From assembly GCA_052400685.1 (NCBI GenBank), contig JBQTGJ010000002.1: a stretch of DNA of 64,000 bases. One strand, given 5' to 3'. This document shows, piece by piece, positions 9,501 through 17,405 of the stretch. A program made the position numbers and the translations under genes. The notes under the pieces were generated by a model, which did no database searches, had not been told where the DNA came from, and saw nothing but the letters and a program-made list of their open reading frames with translations. Every line of letters begins with the position of its first letter. The stretch's first letter is position 1. Source of the stretch: CAZHHH01 sp052400685 (lineage in GTDB: Bacteria > Bacteroidota > Bacteroidia > Bacteroidales > Marinilabiliaceae).

Positions 9501-9895
9501 ACATGGATTTTATCACTTAAACCATTCCGGTTAGCCGTAGAAGCAAGAATGTGAAAACGGTCATATTCACGGTCATATACAGACACCCCCAAAGGTGTCC
9601 CCACCCAAATTCTGTTTTTGGAATCAACAAATATTGTATTAATAATACCAGAAGGTAAACCAGTATTAATACGGCCGTTAAAGGCCTTGTAGACTTTAAT
9701 GTTTGCACCGTCGAAACGATTAACACCATCGTTTGTTCCAATCCAAATATAGCGATCAGAATCCTGTGCCATAGAAGAAATGTAGAGACTGCTCAAATTC
9801 TCATACGACGAAAGGCGTATAAAATTAAAAACAGGAACTTCAGCCAATAGGGATATCCCTAACAACCATGTCACCAATGCCATCCAATATTTCAT
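6584..9895 (-). CDS. Membrane sensor histidine kinase with Reg_prop/Y_Y_Y sensor
   Basis: A 1103-aa two-component sensor. Order: signal peptide (MKYWMALVTWLLGISLLAEV), a long run of two-component-regulator-propeller repeats (patterns such as DSQGN/DKNGNLWLGT, making two beta-propellers), a Y_Y_Y domain (EFSALNFINPETNEYATMLE region), one transmembrane helix at about 776-799, a coiled coil, HisKA with phospho-acceptor His888 in IIAHDLRTPFN, and a HATPase domain (NLLINAIKF, DSGVGM, GSGLGLSL). Unlike the hybrid HTCS regulators of Bacteroides it has no receiver and no HTH, so a separate response regulator must exist outside the visible neighbourhood. The frame extends to a TTG at 9922, but the ATG at 9895 gives the signal peptide and has a GAGGGG ribosome-binding site. 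Ligand unknown. Confidence 0.88.
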   Translation of the reverse strand: MKYWMALVTWLLGISLLAEVPVFNFIRLSSYENLSSLYISSMAQDSDRYIWIGTNDGVNRFDGANIKVYKAFNGRINTGLPSGIINTIFVDSKNRIWVGTPLGVSVYDREYDRFHILASTANRNGLSDKIHVNQILEDGQGNVILVVGNGFYRFDEERNSFELLFSSGARTLSQIYFDKKGGFWVGYKNGYGIEYYETLDSLKPKWSLFYAPEDISGLSNMWKMACYKGELWVAMGARGIAVVNSETGQLRRHFVYENNSVFFNLKVDDQGRLWAFDYKGMRYYDSAKDEFILLESIEDGRGTIRANVRDLFVDSQGNYYTIHNGDGVFVDYRQRGFKLYDTSEKSKWHLTKRNIYALTVDGEGNLWLGGYSDGIDVFKWKENKVVRYDSTTSRIEDKSILFLYRDSRGSIWTSSYMNGLKKFDNRKNDFRTWVHSEDPYSLVSNDVRSVLEDEKGNFWVATHGGGIDYFEVDKNLFRHFRVENSQLNSDWVNEMVLDKDGVLWVATSYGVSTLAPGDSVFKQYIPDFNSGDGLKGSNELSILIDHKGVIWVGGDQGLFYFDEQIADFVRIENLPVNYVASIEEDKNGNLWLGTLNGLLLFDRSSNLFYHFTEADGLQGSNFNPEASFYDPITNTMYFGGTMGVNAFNPDEIVFNQEAPNIRFTGFFLFNQLVNDYGKGHLLEKEINYTEEIVLDYHQNYFGIEFSALNFINPETNEYATMLEGFDSDWNYIGSRRSAFYSNLNPGRYIFRVKAANNDGVWNEEGINLKIRVLPPWWMSVWFFVILGFLLISSIIWFLRYRTANLRRRSIRLAHLVEEQTSRLRRTNSALKQRTVELHTTNHLLEERQVLILNQSTELREQSAKLKQSNKELIKLIATRDKLLSIIAHDLRTPFNTILGFTQILTEVTDLKDFNKVKKYVRYVHDSSLTVFNLLENMLFWVRSQSDKIRINPASYDLDEAVTETIELVRESALKKSISIDASDYHNYRVYADVDMIRIVIRNLLINAIKFTPADGFIKVKTSLESDFVHFYVIDSGVGMSPEDLKNLTANMTINSKPGTAGETGSGLGLSLCYEFVHRNGGEMSISSNLGKGSSFSFTIPLAK

Positions 9896-10278
9896 GTAGT
9901 CAAACCCCTCGTTGGCATTCAATTTTTAATGCTCAAACAATGATACTTAAAAAGGAGTAATCATGCCGGAATTGAATCTTTCCCTTGTCAACAAGACCGA
10001 AGCATGCACTCCACGTAATTTTAAAACTTATACCTAAAATACAAACAAATGTTGCAAAAAACCTATTTTTTCACTTGGGCTATAAATAGCTTATTAACAA
10101 TAAAAAAAGATCGTCCTCATAAAAACACAACCTTTGTTGTCTAAAATATCAATTTTATTGTTAACAATAAATCAATTTTAAACACTTAATTCGATAATTA
10201 GCTGTGACAACTATTCCTCATAAAAAAACGAAATTTTACCCTCAGCCAAAATCGGCATTCCTATTCTGTTAAATAAAA
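9896..10278. other. AT-rich intergenic region
   Basis: Spacer between the sensor kinase and asnS, both on the minus strand. It is strongly AT-rich with runs such as TATTGTTAACAATAAA. I see no coding frame, RNA or convincing TAnnTTTG box; the kinase promoter is expected here but is not identifiable by eye. Confidence 0.5.
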
Positions 10279-10306
10279 AAGATCCGTAAAAAACATTACG
10301 GATCTT
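10279..10306 (-). terminator. Rho-independent terminator of asnS
   Basis: AAGATCCGTAA and TTACGGATCTT form an 11-bp perfect stem with a short A-rich loop, followed on the minus strand by T residues; 23 bp after the asnS stop. Confidence 0.85.
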
Positions 10307-10328
10307 TAAATCACTATTTAACAAACTA

Positions 10329-11768
10329 TCAAAATTCGGCATTATTGGGTGTTCTGGGAAATGGTATTACGTCTCGAATATTTCCCATACCCGTAACAAA
10401 TAACATCAGTCGTTCAAAACCCAAACCAAAACCACTGTGTGGAACAGTCCCAAATCGCCGCGTATCGAGATACCACGACATTTGTTCAGCTGGCACATTC
10501 ATTTCGTTCATCCGTTTCACCAGCTTGTCGTAGTTTTCTTCGCGCTGACTACCACCAATAATTTCACCAATTTGAGGAAACAAGACGTCCATAGCCCGAA
10601 CCGTCTTCTCATCCTGGTTCATTTTCATGTAAAAAGCCTTAATCTCTTTGGGATAATTAGTAAGGATAACTGGTTTCTTGAAATGCTTTTCGACCAGATA
10701 ACGCTCATGTTCACTTTGCAAATCGACACCATAACCTTCCACAGGATATTTAAACTGCCCCTTTTTGTTAGGTTTTGAATTTTTCAAAATTTCAATCGCT
10801 TCACTATAGGTCAAACGGCAGAAATCATTGGCCAATACGAATTGCATTTTTTCTATCAATTCCATGCTGCGATCCTCGGCCTTTTTATTTTTCTCCTCTT
10901 CCTGTAAACGGGCACTCAAAAACTTCAAATCGTCCATACAATTATCGAGAGCATATTTAATGAGGTATTTCAGGAACTCCTCTGCCAGATCCATATTATC
11001 TTCCAGCTCATAAAAGGCCATTTCGGGTTCAATCATCCAAAACTCAGCCAAATGACGAGTCGTATTTGAATTCTCGGCTCTAAAAGTAGGACCAAAAGTA
11101 TAAATTTCACCCAATCCCATAGCTGCTAACTCGCCTTCCAGCTGACCCGAAACCGTTAAGTTTGTTGATTTACCAAAAAAATCATTTGCATAATTCACTT
11201 TCCCGTCATCCGTTTTGGGCAAATTATTGAGATCGAGCGTAGTCACCTGAAACATTTCACCGGCCCCTTCGGCATCAGACGCGGTAATAATAGGCGTATG
11301 AATGTTAACAAAGCCTTTGGAAGAAAAGAAACTATGAACGGCAAAAATCATGGCATGCCGAACTCTAGCAACGGCACTAAAAGTATTGGTACGGAAACGC
11401 AGGTGGGCAATTTCACGCAAGAACTCCAATGAATGCTTCTTTGGCTGCAACGGATACACATTTACATCACAATCACCGATAACATCAAGGGCTTGTGCTA
11501 AAATTTCGACCTGTTGACCACTTCCCTGCGAAGGATTAAGTGTTCCTGTAACAGCAATAGAAGCCCCTGTTGTAACCCGACGCAGCAATTCTTCATCAAA
11601 TTTTTCAACATCAGCAACTATTTGCAGATTATGAATAGTCGACCCATCGTTAAGCGCTATAAAACTAACATTCTTATTACCTCTACGAGTTCTAACCCAA
11701 CCTTTTACAAGAAACTCCTTTCCTATCTCTTCACTTTTGATGATGTCTGAAACTTTTGTGCGTCGCAT
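10329..11768 (-). CDS. asnS: Asparagine--tRNA ligase
   Basis: Class IIb aminoacyl-tRNA synthetase charging tRNA-Asn. The 479-aa protein has the N-terminal OB-fold anticodon-binding domain (VKGWVRTRRGNKNVSFIALNDG at about 21-42), then the catalytic domain with motif 2 (FGPTFRAENSNTTRHLAEFWMIEPE) and motif 3 at the end (GFGLGFERLMLFVTGMGNIRDVIPFPR). The Asn-type signature TRHLAEFWMIEPE separates it from AspRS. Length is typical. A TATTTTTG box upstream and a terminator downstream make it a single-gene unit. Presence of AsnRS implies direct Asn-tRNA charging rather than the transamidation route. Confidence 0.97.
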   Translation of the reverse strand: MRRTKVSDIIKSEEIGKEFLVKGWVRTRRGNKNVSFIALNDGSTIHNLQIVADVEKFDEELLRRVTTGASIAVTGTLNPSQGSGQQVEILAQALDVIGDCDVNVYPLQPKKHSLEFLREIAHLRFRTNTFSAVARVRHAMIFAVHSFFSSKGFVNIHTPIITASDAEGAGEMFQVTTLDLNNLPKTDDGKVNYANDFFGKSTNLTVSGQLEGELAAMGLGEIYTFGPTFRAENSNTTRHLAEFWMIEPEMAFYELEDNMDLAEEFLKYLIKYALDNCMDDLKFLSARLQEEEKNKKAEDRSMELIEKMQFVLANDFCRLTYSEAIEILKNSKPNKKGQFKYPVEGYGVDLQSEHERYLVEKHFKKPVILTNYPKEIKAFYMKMNQDEKTVRAMDVLFPQIGEIIGGSQREENYDKLVKRMNEMNVPAEQMSWYLDTRRFGTVPHSGFGLGFERLMLFVTGMGNIRDVIPFPRTPNNAEF

Positions 11769-11824
11769 ATTGTGTTTTTAAAATTGTTAAATATCACCCC
11801 AACAAATAGTCTGGTTTTAAGTCA

Positions 11825-11832
11825 CAAAAATA
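11825..11832 (-). promoter_or_regulatory. -7 box upstream of asnS
   Basis: The minus strand reads TATTTTTG, a perfect TAnnTTTG, 57 bp before the asnS ATG. No clear -33 box. Confidence 0.35.
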
Positions 11833-11897
11833 ATCAATTGTTCAGGAACCAGCTTAAAGAATTAGAACTTTTAAGGCAAGAAATCAACATATACCAA

Positions 11898-11926
11898 AAA
11901 GAGCCCCACTATTAGCGGGACTCTTT
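11898..11926 (-). terminator. Rho-independent terminator after the biotin carrier gene
   Basis: A hairpin with arms AAAGAGCCCC and GCGGGACTCTTT (one mismatch) followed by T residues on the minus strand, just after the stop at 11933. Confidence 0.8.
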
Positions 11927-11932
11927 AAAAAT

Positions 11933-12253
11933 TTATTCAATAACAATCATCACCGTGCCTTTGGGAATCTTCTGTCCTTCGGCAACCTGGATCTCTTTAA
12001 TTTTGCCATTAAAAGGCATCTTAACCTGATTCATCATTTTCATGGCTTCCAGCACCAGAACCGTGTCGCCCTCTTTAAGCCGGGCCCCCACCTTAGCCTT
12101 CACCTTAATGATTGTACCAGGTATATGAGATACAATTTCATTGGGATTAGGTGAGACATAAGGCTTTCGATTGGCATATTTAACAGTGAGCAAAGTTTTG
12201 TACTTTCGCGACAAAATGGGAAAGTCAACCAGCTCCGATTTTTTATCATCCAT
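11933..12253 (-). CDS. Biotin carboxyl carrier protein of an acyl-CoA carboxylase/decarboxylase
   Basis: A 106-aa carrier that holds the biotin swinging arm. The second half is a biotinyl domain with the canonical VLEAMKMMNQV motif; Lys72 is the predicted biotinylation site. A Pro/Asn segment (PYVSPNPNEIVSHIPGT) precedes it. It lies 12 bp after the carboxyltransferase and is followed by a terminator, so the two form a short operon. The frame is open back to a GTG at 12259, but the ATG at 12253 (MDDKKSEL) is preferred. No biotin carboxylase or decarboxylase beta subunit is in the window, so whether it serves propionyl-CoA carboxylase or methylmalonyl-CoA decarboxylase is open. Confidence 0.88.
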   Translation of the reverse strand: MDDKKSELVDFPILSRKYKTLLTVKYANRKPYVSPNPNEIVSHIPGTIIKVKAKVGARLKEGDTVLVLEAMKMMNQVKMPFNGKIKEIQVAEGQKIPKGTVMIVIE

Positions 12254-12265
12254 AATCACTAAGCA

Positions 12266-13810
12266 TTAAAAAGGTGGAATTCCGTGTTTTTTATCCGGAC
12301 GTGCGTCCATTTTGCTGCCGGATACTTCAATGGCATGCAGAAGCATCTGTCGGGTTTCGGCCGGCTCAATAACAGAGTCGACATAACCTTTGGCTGCCGC
12401 CACATAAGGATTAGCGAATCGCTCAATGTACTCCTTCACTTTTTCGGCACGCATGGCATCTGAATCTTCAGCTTCTTCAATCTCTTTTTTGAAGATAATG
12501 TTAGCCGCACCTTCAGGTCCCATCACTGCGATTTCGGCCGTTGGCCAGGCAAACATAAAGTCGGCCCCCAAATGACGTGAGTTCATGGCAATATAACCAC
12601 CGCCATAAGCTTTACGCAGAATCACAGTAATTTTAGGCACTGTAGCTTCAGAATAGGCGTACAGCACTTTAGCCCCATGACGAATCACCCCGGCATGTTC
12701 CTGATCAACACCTGGCAGATATCCAGGCATATCCTCAAGCGTAATTATCGGAATGTTAAAGGCATCGCAGTAACGAATGAAACGAGCTGCTTTATCAGAA
12801 CTGTCGCAATCTAGGACTCCTGCCAAAACTAGCGGTTGATTAGCAACAAAACCAATGGTTTGTCCTTTCATACGGCCAAAACCAATGACGATGTTGGGCG
12901 CAAAAAATTCCTGTATTTCAAAGAAATCGGAATCGTCGACAATGGCCCTAACCACATCACGAACATCGTAAGGCATTTTCGGATCAGAAGGAATAATATC
13001 CTCAATACTACCTTTAAATTTGGGTTCACGTGGCGGAAACACCTTGGCTTTTTTAGTATTGCTCCATGGAATAAAAGACATCAGCTTTTTAATCTGATCG
13101 AAACACTCCAATTCGCTTTCAGCAAAGAAATGCGCATTACCAGTAATTTCAGCATGAACACGTGCACCGCCCAATTCTTCCATCGAAATTTCTTCACCCA
13201 AAACAGTCTTAATCACGTTCGGACCGGTGATAAACATCTTGGAGATATTATCAACCATAAAAACGAAATCGGTTAATGCCGGGGAATAAACAGCACCACC
13301 AGCACAAGGGCCAAGAATAACAGAAATTTGCGGGATAACGCCAGAAGCAATTGTATTACGGTAAAAAATTTCACCATAACCGGCCAAAGAATTCACCCCT
13401 TCCTGAATACGGGCACCTCCAGAATCGTTAATACCAATAAGAGGGACACGCATTTTCAAGGCATGATCCATAATCTTAGTAATTTTACGGGCGTGCATCA
13501 AACCCAAAGATCCTCCAGCCACTGTAAAATCCTGCGCAAAAATACAAACAGGCTCATCATAAATAGTTCCTGTGCCAATAATTACACCATCACCGTGTAA
13601 CTCTTTTTTGTCCATTCCGAAGTCACGGGCTTCATGCTCAACAAAAAGGTCATACTCGGTGAATGAATCCTCGTCAAGAAGTGCCAAAATACGAGAACGG
13701 GCAGTCATCTTACCCATGGCCATCTGCTTTTCAATGGCTTTCGCTCCACCTCCTAACTGAACCTTTTCTCTTCTTTTGCGAAGATCAAGGATGTTCTTTT
13801 TTAATGACAT
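12266..13810 (-). CDS. Acyl-CoA carboxylase carboxyltransferase subunit (PccB/MmdA family)
   Basis: Transfers a carboxyl group between carboxybiotin and an acyl-CoA, most likely propionyl-/methylmalonyl-CoA. The 514-aa protein has both crotonase-like carboxyltransferase halves: GGGAKAIEKQMAMGKMTARSRI near the start, INDSGGARIQEGVNSLAGYGEIF (N-terminal oxyanion region), ILGPCAGGAVYSPALTDF, and in the C-terminal half DMPGYLPGVDQEHAGVIRHGAK and RKAYGGGYIAMNSRHLGAD. Length and motifs fit PccB/MmdA rather than AccA/AccD. The ATG at 13810 (MSLKKNILDL) is the start; the TTG at 13816 is unlikely. It heads an operon with the biotin carrier. In Bacteroidota such enzymes take part in the propionate/succinate pathway (family knowledge, not shown here). 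Confidence 0.9.
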   Translation of the reverse strand: MSLKKNILDLRKRREKVQLGGGAKAIEKQMAMGKMTARSRILALLDEDSFTEYDLFVEHEARDFGMDKKELHGDGVIIGTGTIYDEPVCIFAQDFTVAGGSLGLMHARKITKIMDHALKMRVPLIGINDSGGARIQEGVNSLAGYGEIFYRNTIASGVIPQISVILGPCAGGAVYSPALTDFVFMVDNISKMFITGPNVIKTVLGEEISMEELGGARVHAEITGNAHFFAESELECFDQIKKLMSFIPWSNTKKAKVFPPREPKFKGSIEDIIPSDPKMPYDVRDVVRAIVDDSDFFEIQEFFAPNIVIGFGRMKGQTIGFVANQPLVLAGVLDCDSSDKAARFIRYCDAFNIPIITLEDMPGYLPGVDQEHAGVIRHGAKVLYAYSEATVPKITVILRKAYGGGYIAMNSRHLGADFMFAWPTAEIAVMGPEGAANIIFKKEIEEAEDSDAMRAEKVKEYIERFANPYVAAAKGYVDSVIEPAETRQMLLHAIEVSGSKMDARPDKKHGIPPF

Positions 13811-13923
13811 AATCAATTAGTTTTGGTTATTTAATTGTAAGCCAGAGTCTTACACTCATTCTAAACCTACAAAGAACGTACATAATTACAAATTTTAGTG
13901 CCAAATCAACTCATTACAGCTAA

Positions 13924-13931
13924 CAAATTTA
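13924..13931 (-). promoter_or_regulatory. Possible -7 box upstream of the carboxyltransferase gene
   Basis: The minus strand reads TAAATTTG (TAnnTTTG) about 115 bp before the ATG at 13810. No -33 match; weak evidence. Confidence 0.3.
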
Positions 13932-14010
13932 CACACTTTTTAAATAACCATCTAATTATAAATAAGATAAAGCAACCCCTTTTGCAACTATCTCTAAAAA
14001 CATTAATCAG

Positions 14011-14697
14011 CTAGAAAAACCGAAAATCAAACCCAAAATCAAAAGTAAAACGTTGATAAGCTTTATCGTTATCCAGCACATAATTTCTCAAAAAATAAGT
14101 ATATCCCGGGGTGAGAGTTATCCCAATCCGTTGCGTCAAAGGAATGCGACCTATGGCTGAGATATTAAAGCCGGCAATACTTTTAGGATGCTGCGTGGTA
14201 TTAAAATTACGGAATTTGGTATAAGTAAACGAGTCGTCATTTCTATAATTTTTATAATCAACATCCGCCACAAATTCTGACAACAATCCGGGAGACAGGA
14301 ACAATTCAAATCGTTTACCCTGAAACAACATATAATCAAGATTCAAGTTAAGCTCCATATTGTAAACCTTAACATCCGTTTTATAAAAGGTATTGACATC
14401 CCCCCCACTCCACGTCATACCATATTGCATCTCGGCATAACGCAAACCCAAACGTGTTCTAAATTTGCTGGACAATTTCACGGCCATGTCAATTCCCAAA
14501 GTTCCCCCTCCATCAATGCCATAATATGAGCTGCCATTGTCATCAAGCCCCATATTAAACCCATTCATATTATGAATAACACCACCATTTATTCCAAAAG
14601 AAAGCATTGGTGTTTCAATAAAATTTACAGGTTGCTCCTCCTGTGCTTTAACCAAAAAGGAGGACAGAAAAATCCCTAACAAAATAATTTTTTTCAT
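14011..14697 (-). CDS. Outer-membrane beta-barrel protein
   Basis: A 228-aa exported protein of unknown role. Residues 1-18 (MKKIILLGIFLSSFLVKA, then Q) form a signal peptide. The rest alternates polar and hydrophobic residues with many aromatic strand ends (GINGGVIHNMNGFNMGLDD, KFRTRLGLRYAEMQYG, ITLTPGYTYFLRNYVL) and ends in FDFGFDFRFF, a typical terminal strand of an 8-10-stranded barrel. It resembles the porin-family/OMP_b-brl group common in Bacteroidota. The ATG at 14697 is preferred over a TTG one codon upstream. It stands alone between the carboxyltransferase operon and lptG. Confidence 0.8.
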   Translation of the reverse strand: MKKIILLGIFLSSFLVKAQEEQPVNFIETPMLSFGINGGVIHNMNGFNMGLDDNGSSYYGIDGGGTLGIDMAVKLSSKFRTRLGLRYAEMQYGMTWSGGDVNTFYKTDVKVYNMELNLNLDYMLFQGKRFELFLSPGLLSEFVADVDYKNYRNDDSFTYTKFRNFNTTQHPKSIAGFNISAIGRIPLTQRIGITLTPGYTYFLRNYVLDNDKAYQRFTFDFGFDFRFF

Positions 14698-14857
14698 CAA
14701 AAAGCAGTTTTAAAGTTAAATCTCCAAACACCAGTAAGGAGAGCCTTATATCCAATTTCGAAGTACGACATTGAGTGATTGGATATAAGATTACAAAACA
14801 AAAAACACTTTTTTAAGAAAAACCGACAGACAGGACTTTTTTGCAGATAAAACAGGC

Positions 14858-15937
14858 TTATTTAGGGGCCCGTTGATATAGAAAAGCAGCTACCACAAAG
14901 AATACAAAATTAGGGATCCACACCGCGAGCCAGGGAGGCATATCGCCATTAATGGCAAATGTTGTAGAAATAGTCATAAACAAAATATAAGCAAAGCTGA
15001 GAGCTATTCCAACACCGATGTGCAACCCCATCCCCCCTCTCACCTTCCGTGAAGCCAGCGAAACACCTATCAACGCCAAAATAAAGGCCGAAAACGGAGA
15101 GGCAATACGCTTGTGCTTCTCTATCAGAAACTCTTCAACATTACCGACACCTCTCATTTGCTGGTCATTAATATAGCTGGTAAGTTCAGTATTCGTCATT
15201 GTTTCATAAAATTTGCGTTCTTCTTTAAAATCACTGGGCTTCATATTCAACAGTGTATCTAATGAAGAACCACTTGACAGTATTTGCTGATCAGCTGAAA
15301 TATACTCCCGACGTATCCAGTTACGCAATGACCAACCCATCGTTGCGGTATCATAAACAGCTGATTTTGCTGAAATTTTAGTTTTCAAAACTTTGCCATC
15401 GAACACTTCCATACTGAAGTCATCGCCTACGTCCCGCAGCGAAGAATACCGACGCACATAAACAAAAACGCCGGGTTCAATCTGCATGTGAATATTCTTA
15501 AGACCAATTTCCTTCCGATTCTTCACATAAGTATTTTCAAAATCGAGGCGTATTTTATTGGCAGGCGGGATGACATAAGCCCCCAACACAAACGAAAACA
15601 AGCCAATGATTAAAGCCCCATAAAAATAGGGCACCATCAAACGTTTAAAACTAACGCCACTGGATAAAATGGCTATAATCTCAGTTTGATAAGCCATTTT
15701 TGAGGTGAAAAAAATAACCGCAATAAAAACAAAAAGAGGCGTAAACAGATTGGCAAAATAAGGGACAAAATTGAAATAATAATCAAAGACGATAGCCCGG
15801 AGTGGCGCTGCAGATTCCAGAAAATCATCAATTTTCTCAGCCATATCAAATACAACTGAAATACTAATTATCAGCAAAATAGCAAAAAAGAAAGTTCCAA
15901 GGAACTTTTTTAATATATATAAATCAAGCTTTTTCAA
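14858..15937 (-). CDS. lptG: LptF/LptG-family LPS export permease
   Basis: Inner-membrane component of the Lpt system that extracts LPS and passes it to the periplasmic bridge. The 359-aa protein has the YjgP/YjgQ layout: two N-terminal transmembrane helices (LYILKKFLGTFFFAILLIISIS; NFVPYFANLFTPLFVFIAVIFF), a third near residues 100-125, a periplasmic beta-jellyroll (about 130-265), and three C-terminal helices. The start is a TTG at 15937 with AAGG about 6 nt upstream; there is no in-frame ATG near the beginning. It follows tgt by about 60 bp in the same direction, a gene pair I recall as conserved in Bacteroidota. LptF and LptG are hard to tell apart by sequence alone. Confidence 0.85.
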   Translation of the reverse strand: MKKLDLYILKKFLGTFFFAILLIISISVVFDMAEKIDDFLESAAPLRAIVFDYYFNFVPYFANLFTPLFVFIAVIFFTSKMAYQTEIIAILSSGVSFKRLMVPYFYGALIIGLFSFVLGAYVIPPANKIRLDFENTYVKNRKEIGLKNIHMQIEPGVFVYVRRYSSLRDVGDDFSMEVFDGKVLKTKISAKSAVYDTATMGWSLRNWIRREYISADQQILSSGSSLDTLLNMKPSDFKEERKFYETMTNTELTSYINDQQMRGVGNVEEFLIEKHKRIASPFSAFILALIGVSLASRKVRGGMGLHIGVGIALSFAYILFMTISTTFAINGDMPPWLAVWIPNFVFFVVAAFLYQRAPK

Positions 15938-15998
15938 AGCACCTTATTTTTAATGATAGCTCAACAAAGGAACAAAAAAAGCGCCAACCTTTAAAATT

Positions 15999-17129
15999 TC
16001 AGAGTCTGGTAGCCAATTGCTTCACCATTTTTTCTTTCCAGGGCCTGAAGCTTCCCGCGATAATATTGCGACGCGCTTCTTTCACCAGCCACAAATAAAA
16101 AGATAAATTATGAATAGAAGCCAATTGGGGCCCCAACATTTCGCCGGCAATAAACAGATGTCTTAAATAGGCTTTGGAATAAACAGCATCTAAAGCACAG
16201 GGCGCATCCGCATCGACAGGCAAAAAATCATGCTTCCACTTTTCGTTTCTAATATTGATAATTCCCTGTGAAGTAAAGAGCATACCGTTACGTCCGTTAC
16301 GGGTCGGCATAACGCAATCAAACATATCAACACCCCGATCAATGGCTTCCAATATATTAACAGGCGTTCCAACCCCCATTAAATAGCGCGGTTTATCAAC
16401 AGGCAAAATCTCATTAACGACCTCAATCATTTCATACATCACCTCTTCCGGCTCCCCCACGGCCAGTCCACCGATGGCATTTCCATCGCGGCCAAAAGAA
16501 GCTACATAATCAGCCGACTGCCGGCGCAGATCTGGATAACCTGCTCCCTGAACAATTGGGAAAAAGGTCTGACGGTACCCATACACCCCTTCGGTACTAT
16601 CGAACCGATCGATGCCACGTTTCAACCAACGATGGGTTAGCTCCATCGACTGCTTAGCATAAGTATAATCCGAGTCGCCGGGCGGGCATTCGTCAAAAGC
16701 CATAATAATATCAGCTCCAATCACCCGCTGGATATCAACCACCCCTTCGGGACTAAAAAAATGACGCGAGCCGTCGATATGCGACTGAAACTCGGCCCCT
16801 TCTTCCTTTAACTTACGACGATGGCTCAACGAAAAAACCTGAAAGCCACCACTATCAGTCAATATGGGACGGGACCAGCCATTAAAACGGTGTAACCCAC
16901 CGGCCTCCTTAAGCACCTCGAGTCCCGGACGAAGATATAAATGATATGTATTACCCAGAATAATAGCAGCTCCCACCTGCTCCTCCAAATCCTTCACATG
17001 AATCCCTTTTACAGAACCCACCGTGCCTACCGGCATAAAAATCGGCGTTTCAATGGTTCCATGATCGGTGGTAACAAGACCTGCCCGCGCTTGTGATGCG
17101 CCATCTTTATGCTGCAATTCAAAATCCAT
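15999..17129 (-). CDS. tgt: Queuine tRNA-ribosyltransferase
   Basis: Swaps guanine-34 for the queuosine precursor in GUN-anticodon tRNAs. The 376-aa protein has the bacterial TGT signature: FMPVGTVGSVKG, LGNTYHLYLRPG, LTDSGGFQVFSLS (Asp is the general base), FDECPPGD, GGLAVGEP, and the nucleophile-containing MGVGTPVNILEAIDRGVDMFDCVMPTR. The zinc site is degenerate: after FLPVDADAPC the usual CxCxxC set is reduced, as in some Bacteroidota homologues. It leads the operon with lptG and has a TATCTTTG box at 17152-17159. Confidence 0.95.
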   Translation of the reverse strand: MDFELQHKDGASQARAGLVTTDHGTIETPIFMPVGTVGSVKGIHVKDLEEQVGAAIILGNTYHLYLRPGLEVLKEAGGLHRFNGWSRPILTDSGGFQVFSLSHRRKLKEEGAEFQSHIDGSRHFFSPEGVVDIQRVIGADIIMAFDECPPGDSDYTYAKQSMELTHRWLKRGIDRFDSTEGVYGYRQTFFPIVQGAGYPDLRRQSADYVASFGRDGNAIGGLAVGEPEEVMYEMIEVVNEILPVDKPRYLMGVGTPVNILEAIDRGVDMFDCVMPTRNGRNGMLFTSQGIINIRNEKWKHDFLPVDADAPCALDAVYSKAYLRHLFIAGEMLGPQLASIHNLSFYLWLVKEARRNIIAGSFRPWKEKMVKQLATRL

Positions 17130-17151
17130 CTCTAATTAAATTTTTAAACGA

Positions 17152-17159
17152 CAAAGATA
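17152..17159 (-). promoter_or_regulatory. -7 box upstream of tgt
   Basis: The minus strand reads TATCTTTG, a perfect TAnnTTTG, 23 bp before the tgt ATG. No good -33 TTTG at 19-21 bp. Confidence 0.45.
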
Positions 17160-17405
17160 CAACTTGCTGTAAATAAATAATGCCCCAATCCCTGAACCTT
17201 TCTTTATATTTAATAGCTAGTGCCTGGTTTATCTTGTTAAGACCAGATAAGGAATTTGTCTGAAGAAGTTGAATGCCACTTCTTTCAAAATAATCATACA
17301 TATTTGTATTATTTAAACCCATTTGTTGCTGCAACAAAACACGATTCTTAAGCGACAACCATTAAGGAAAAATTATTACTTTGCAAGCCATTAAACAAAA
17401 AACGT

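Noticed and set aside
17119..17358. Minus-strand 79-aa frame upstream of tgt
   Set aside because: It overlaps the tgt start and promoter box, and has no ribosome-binding site or recognisable similarity.
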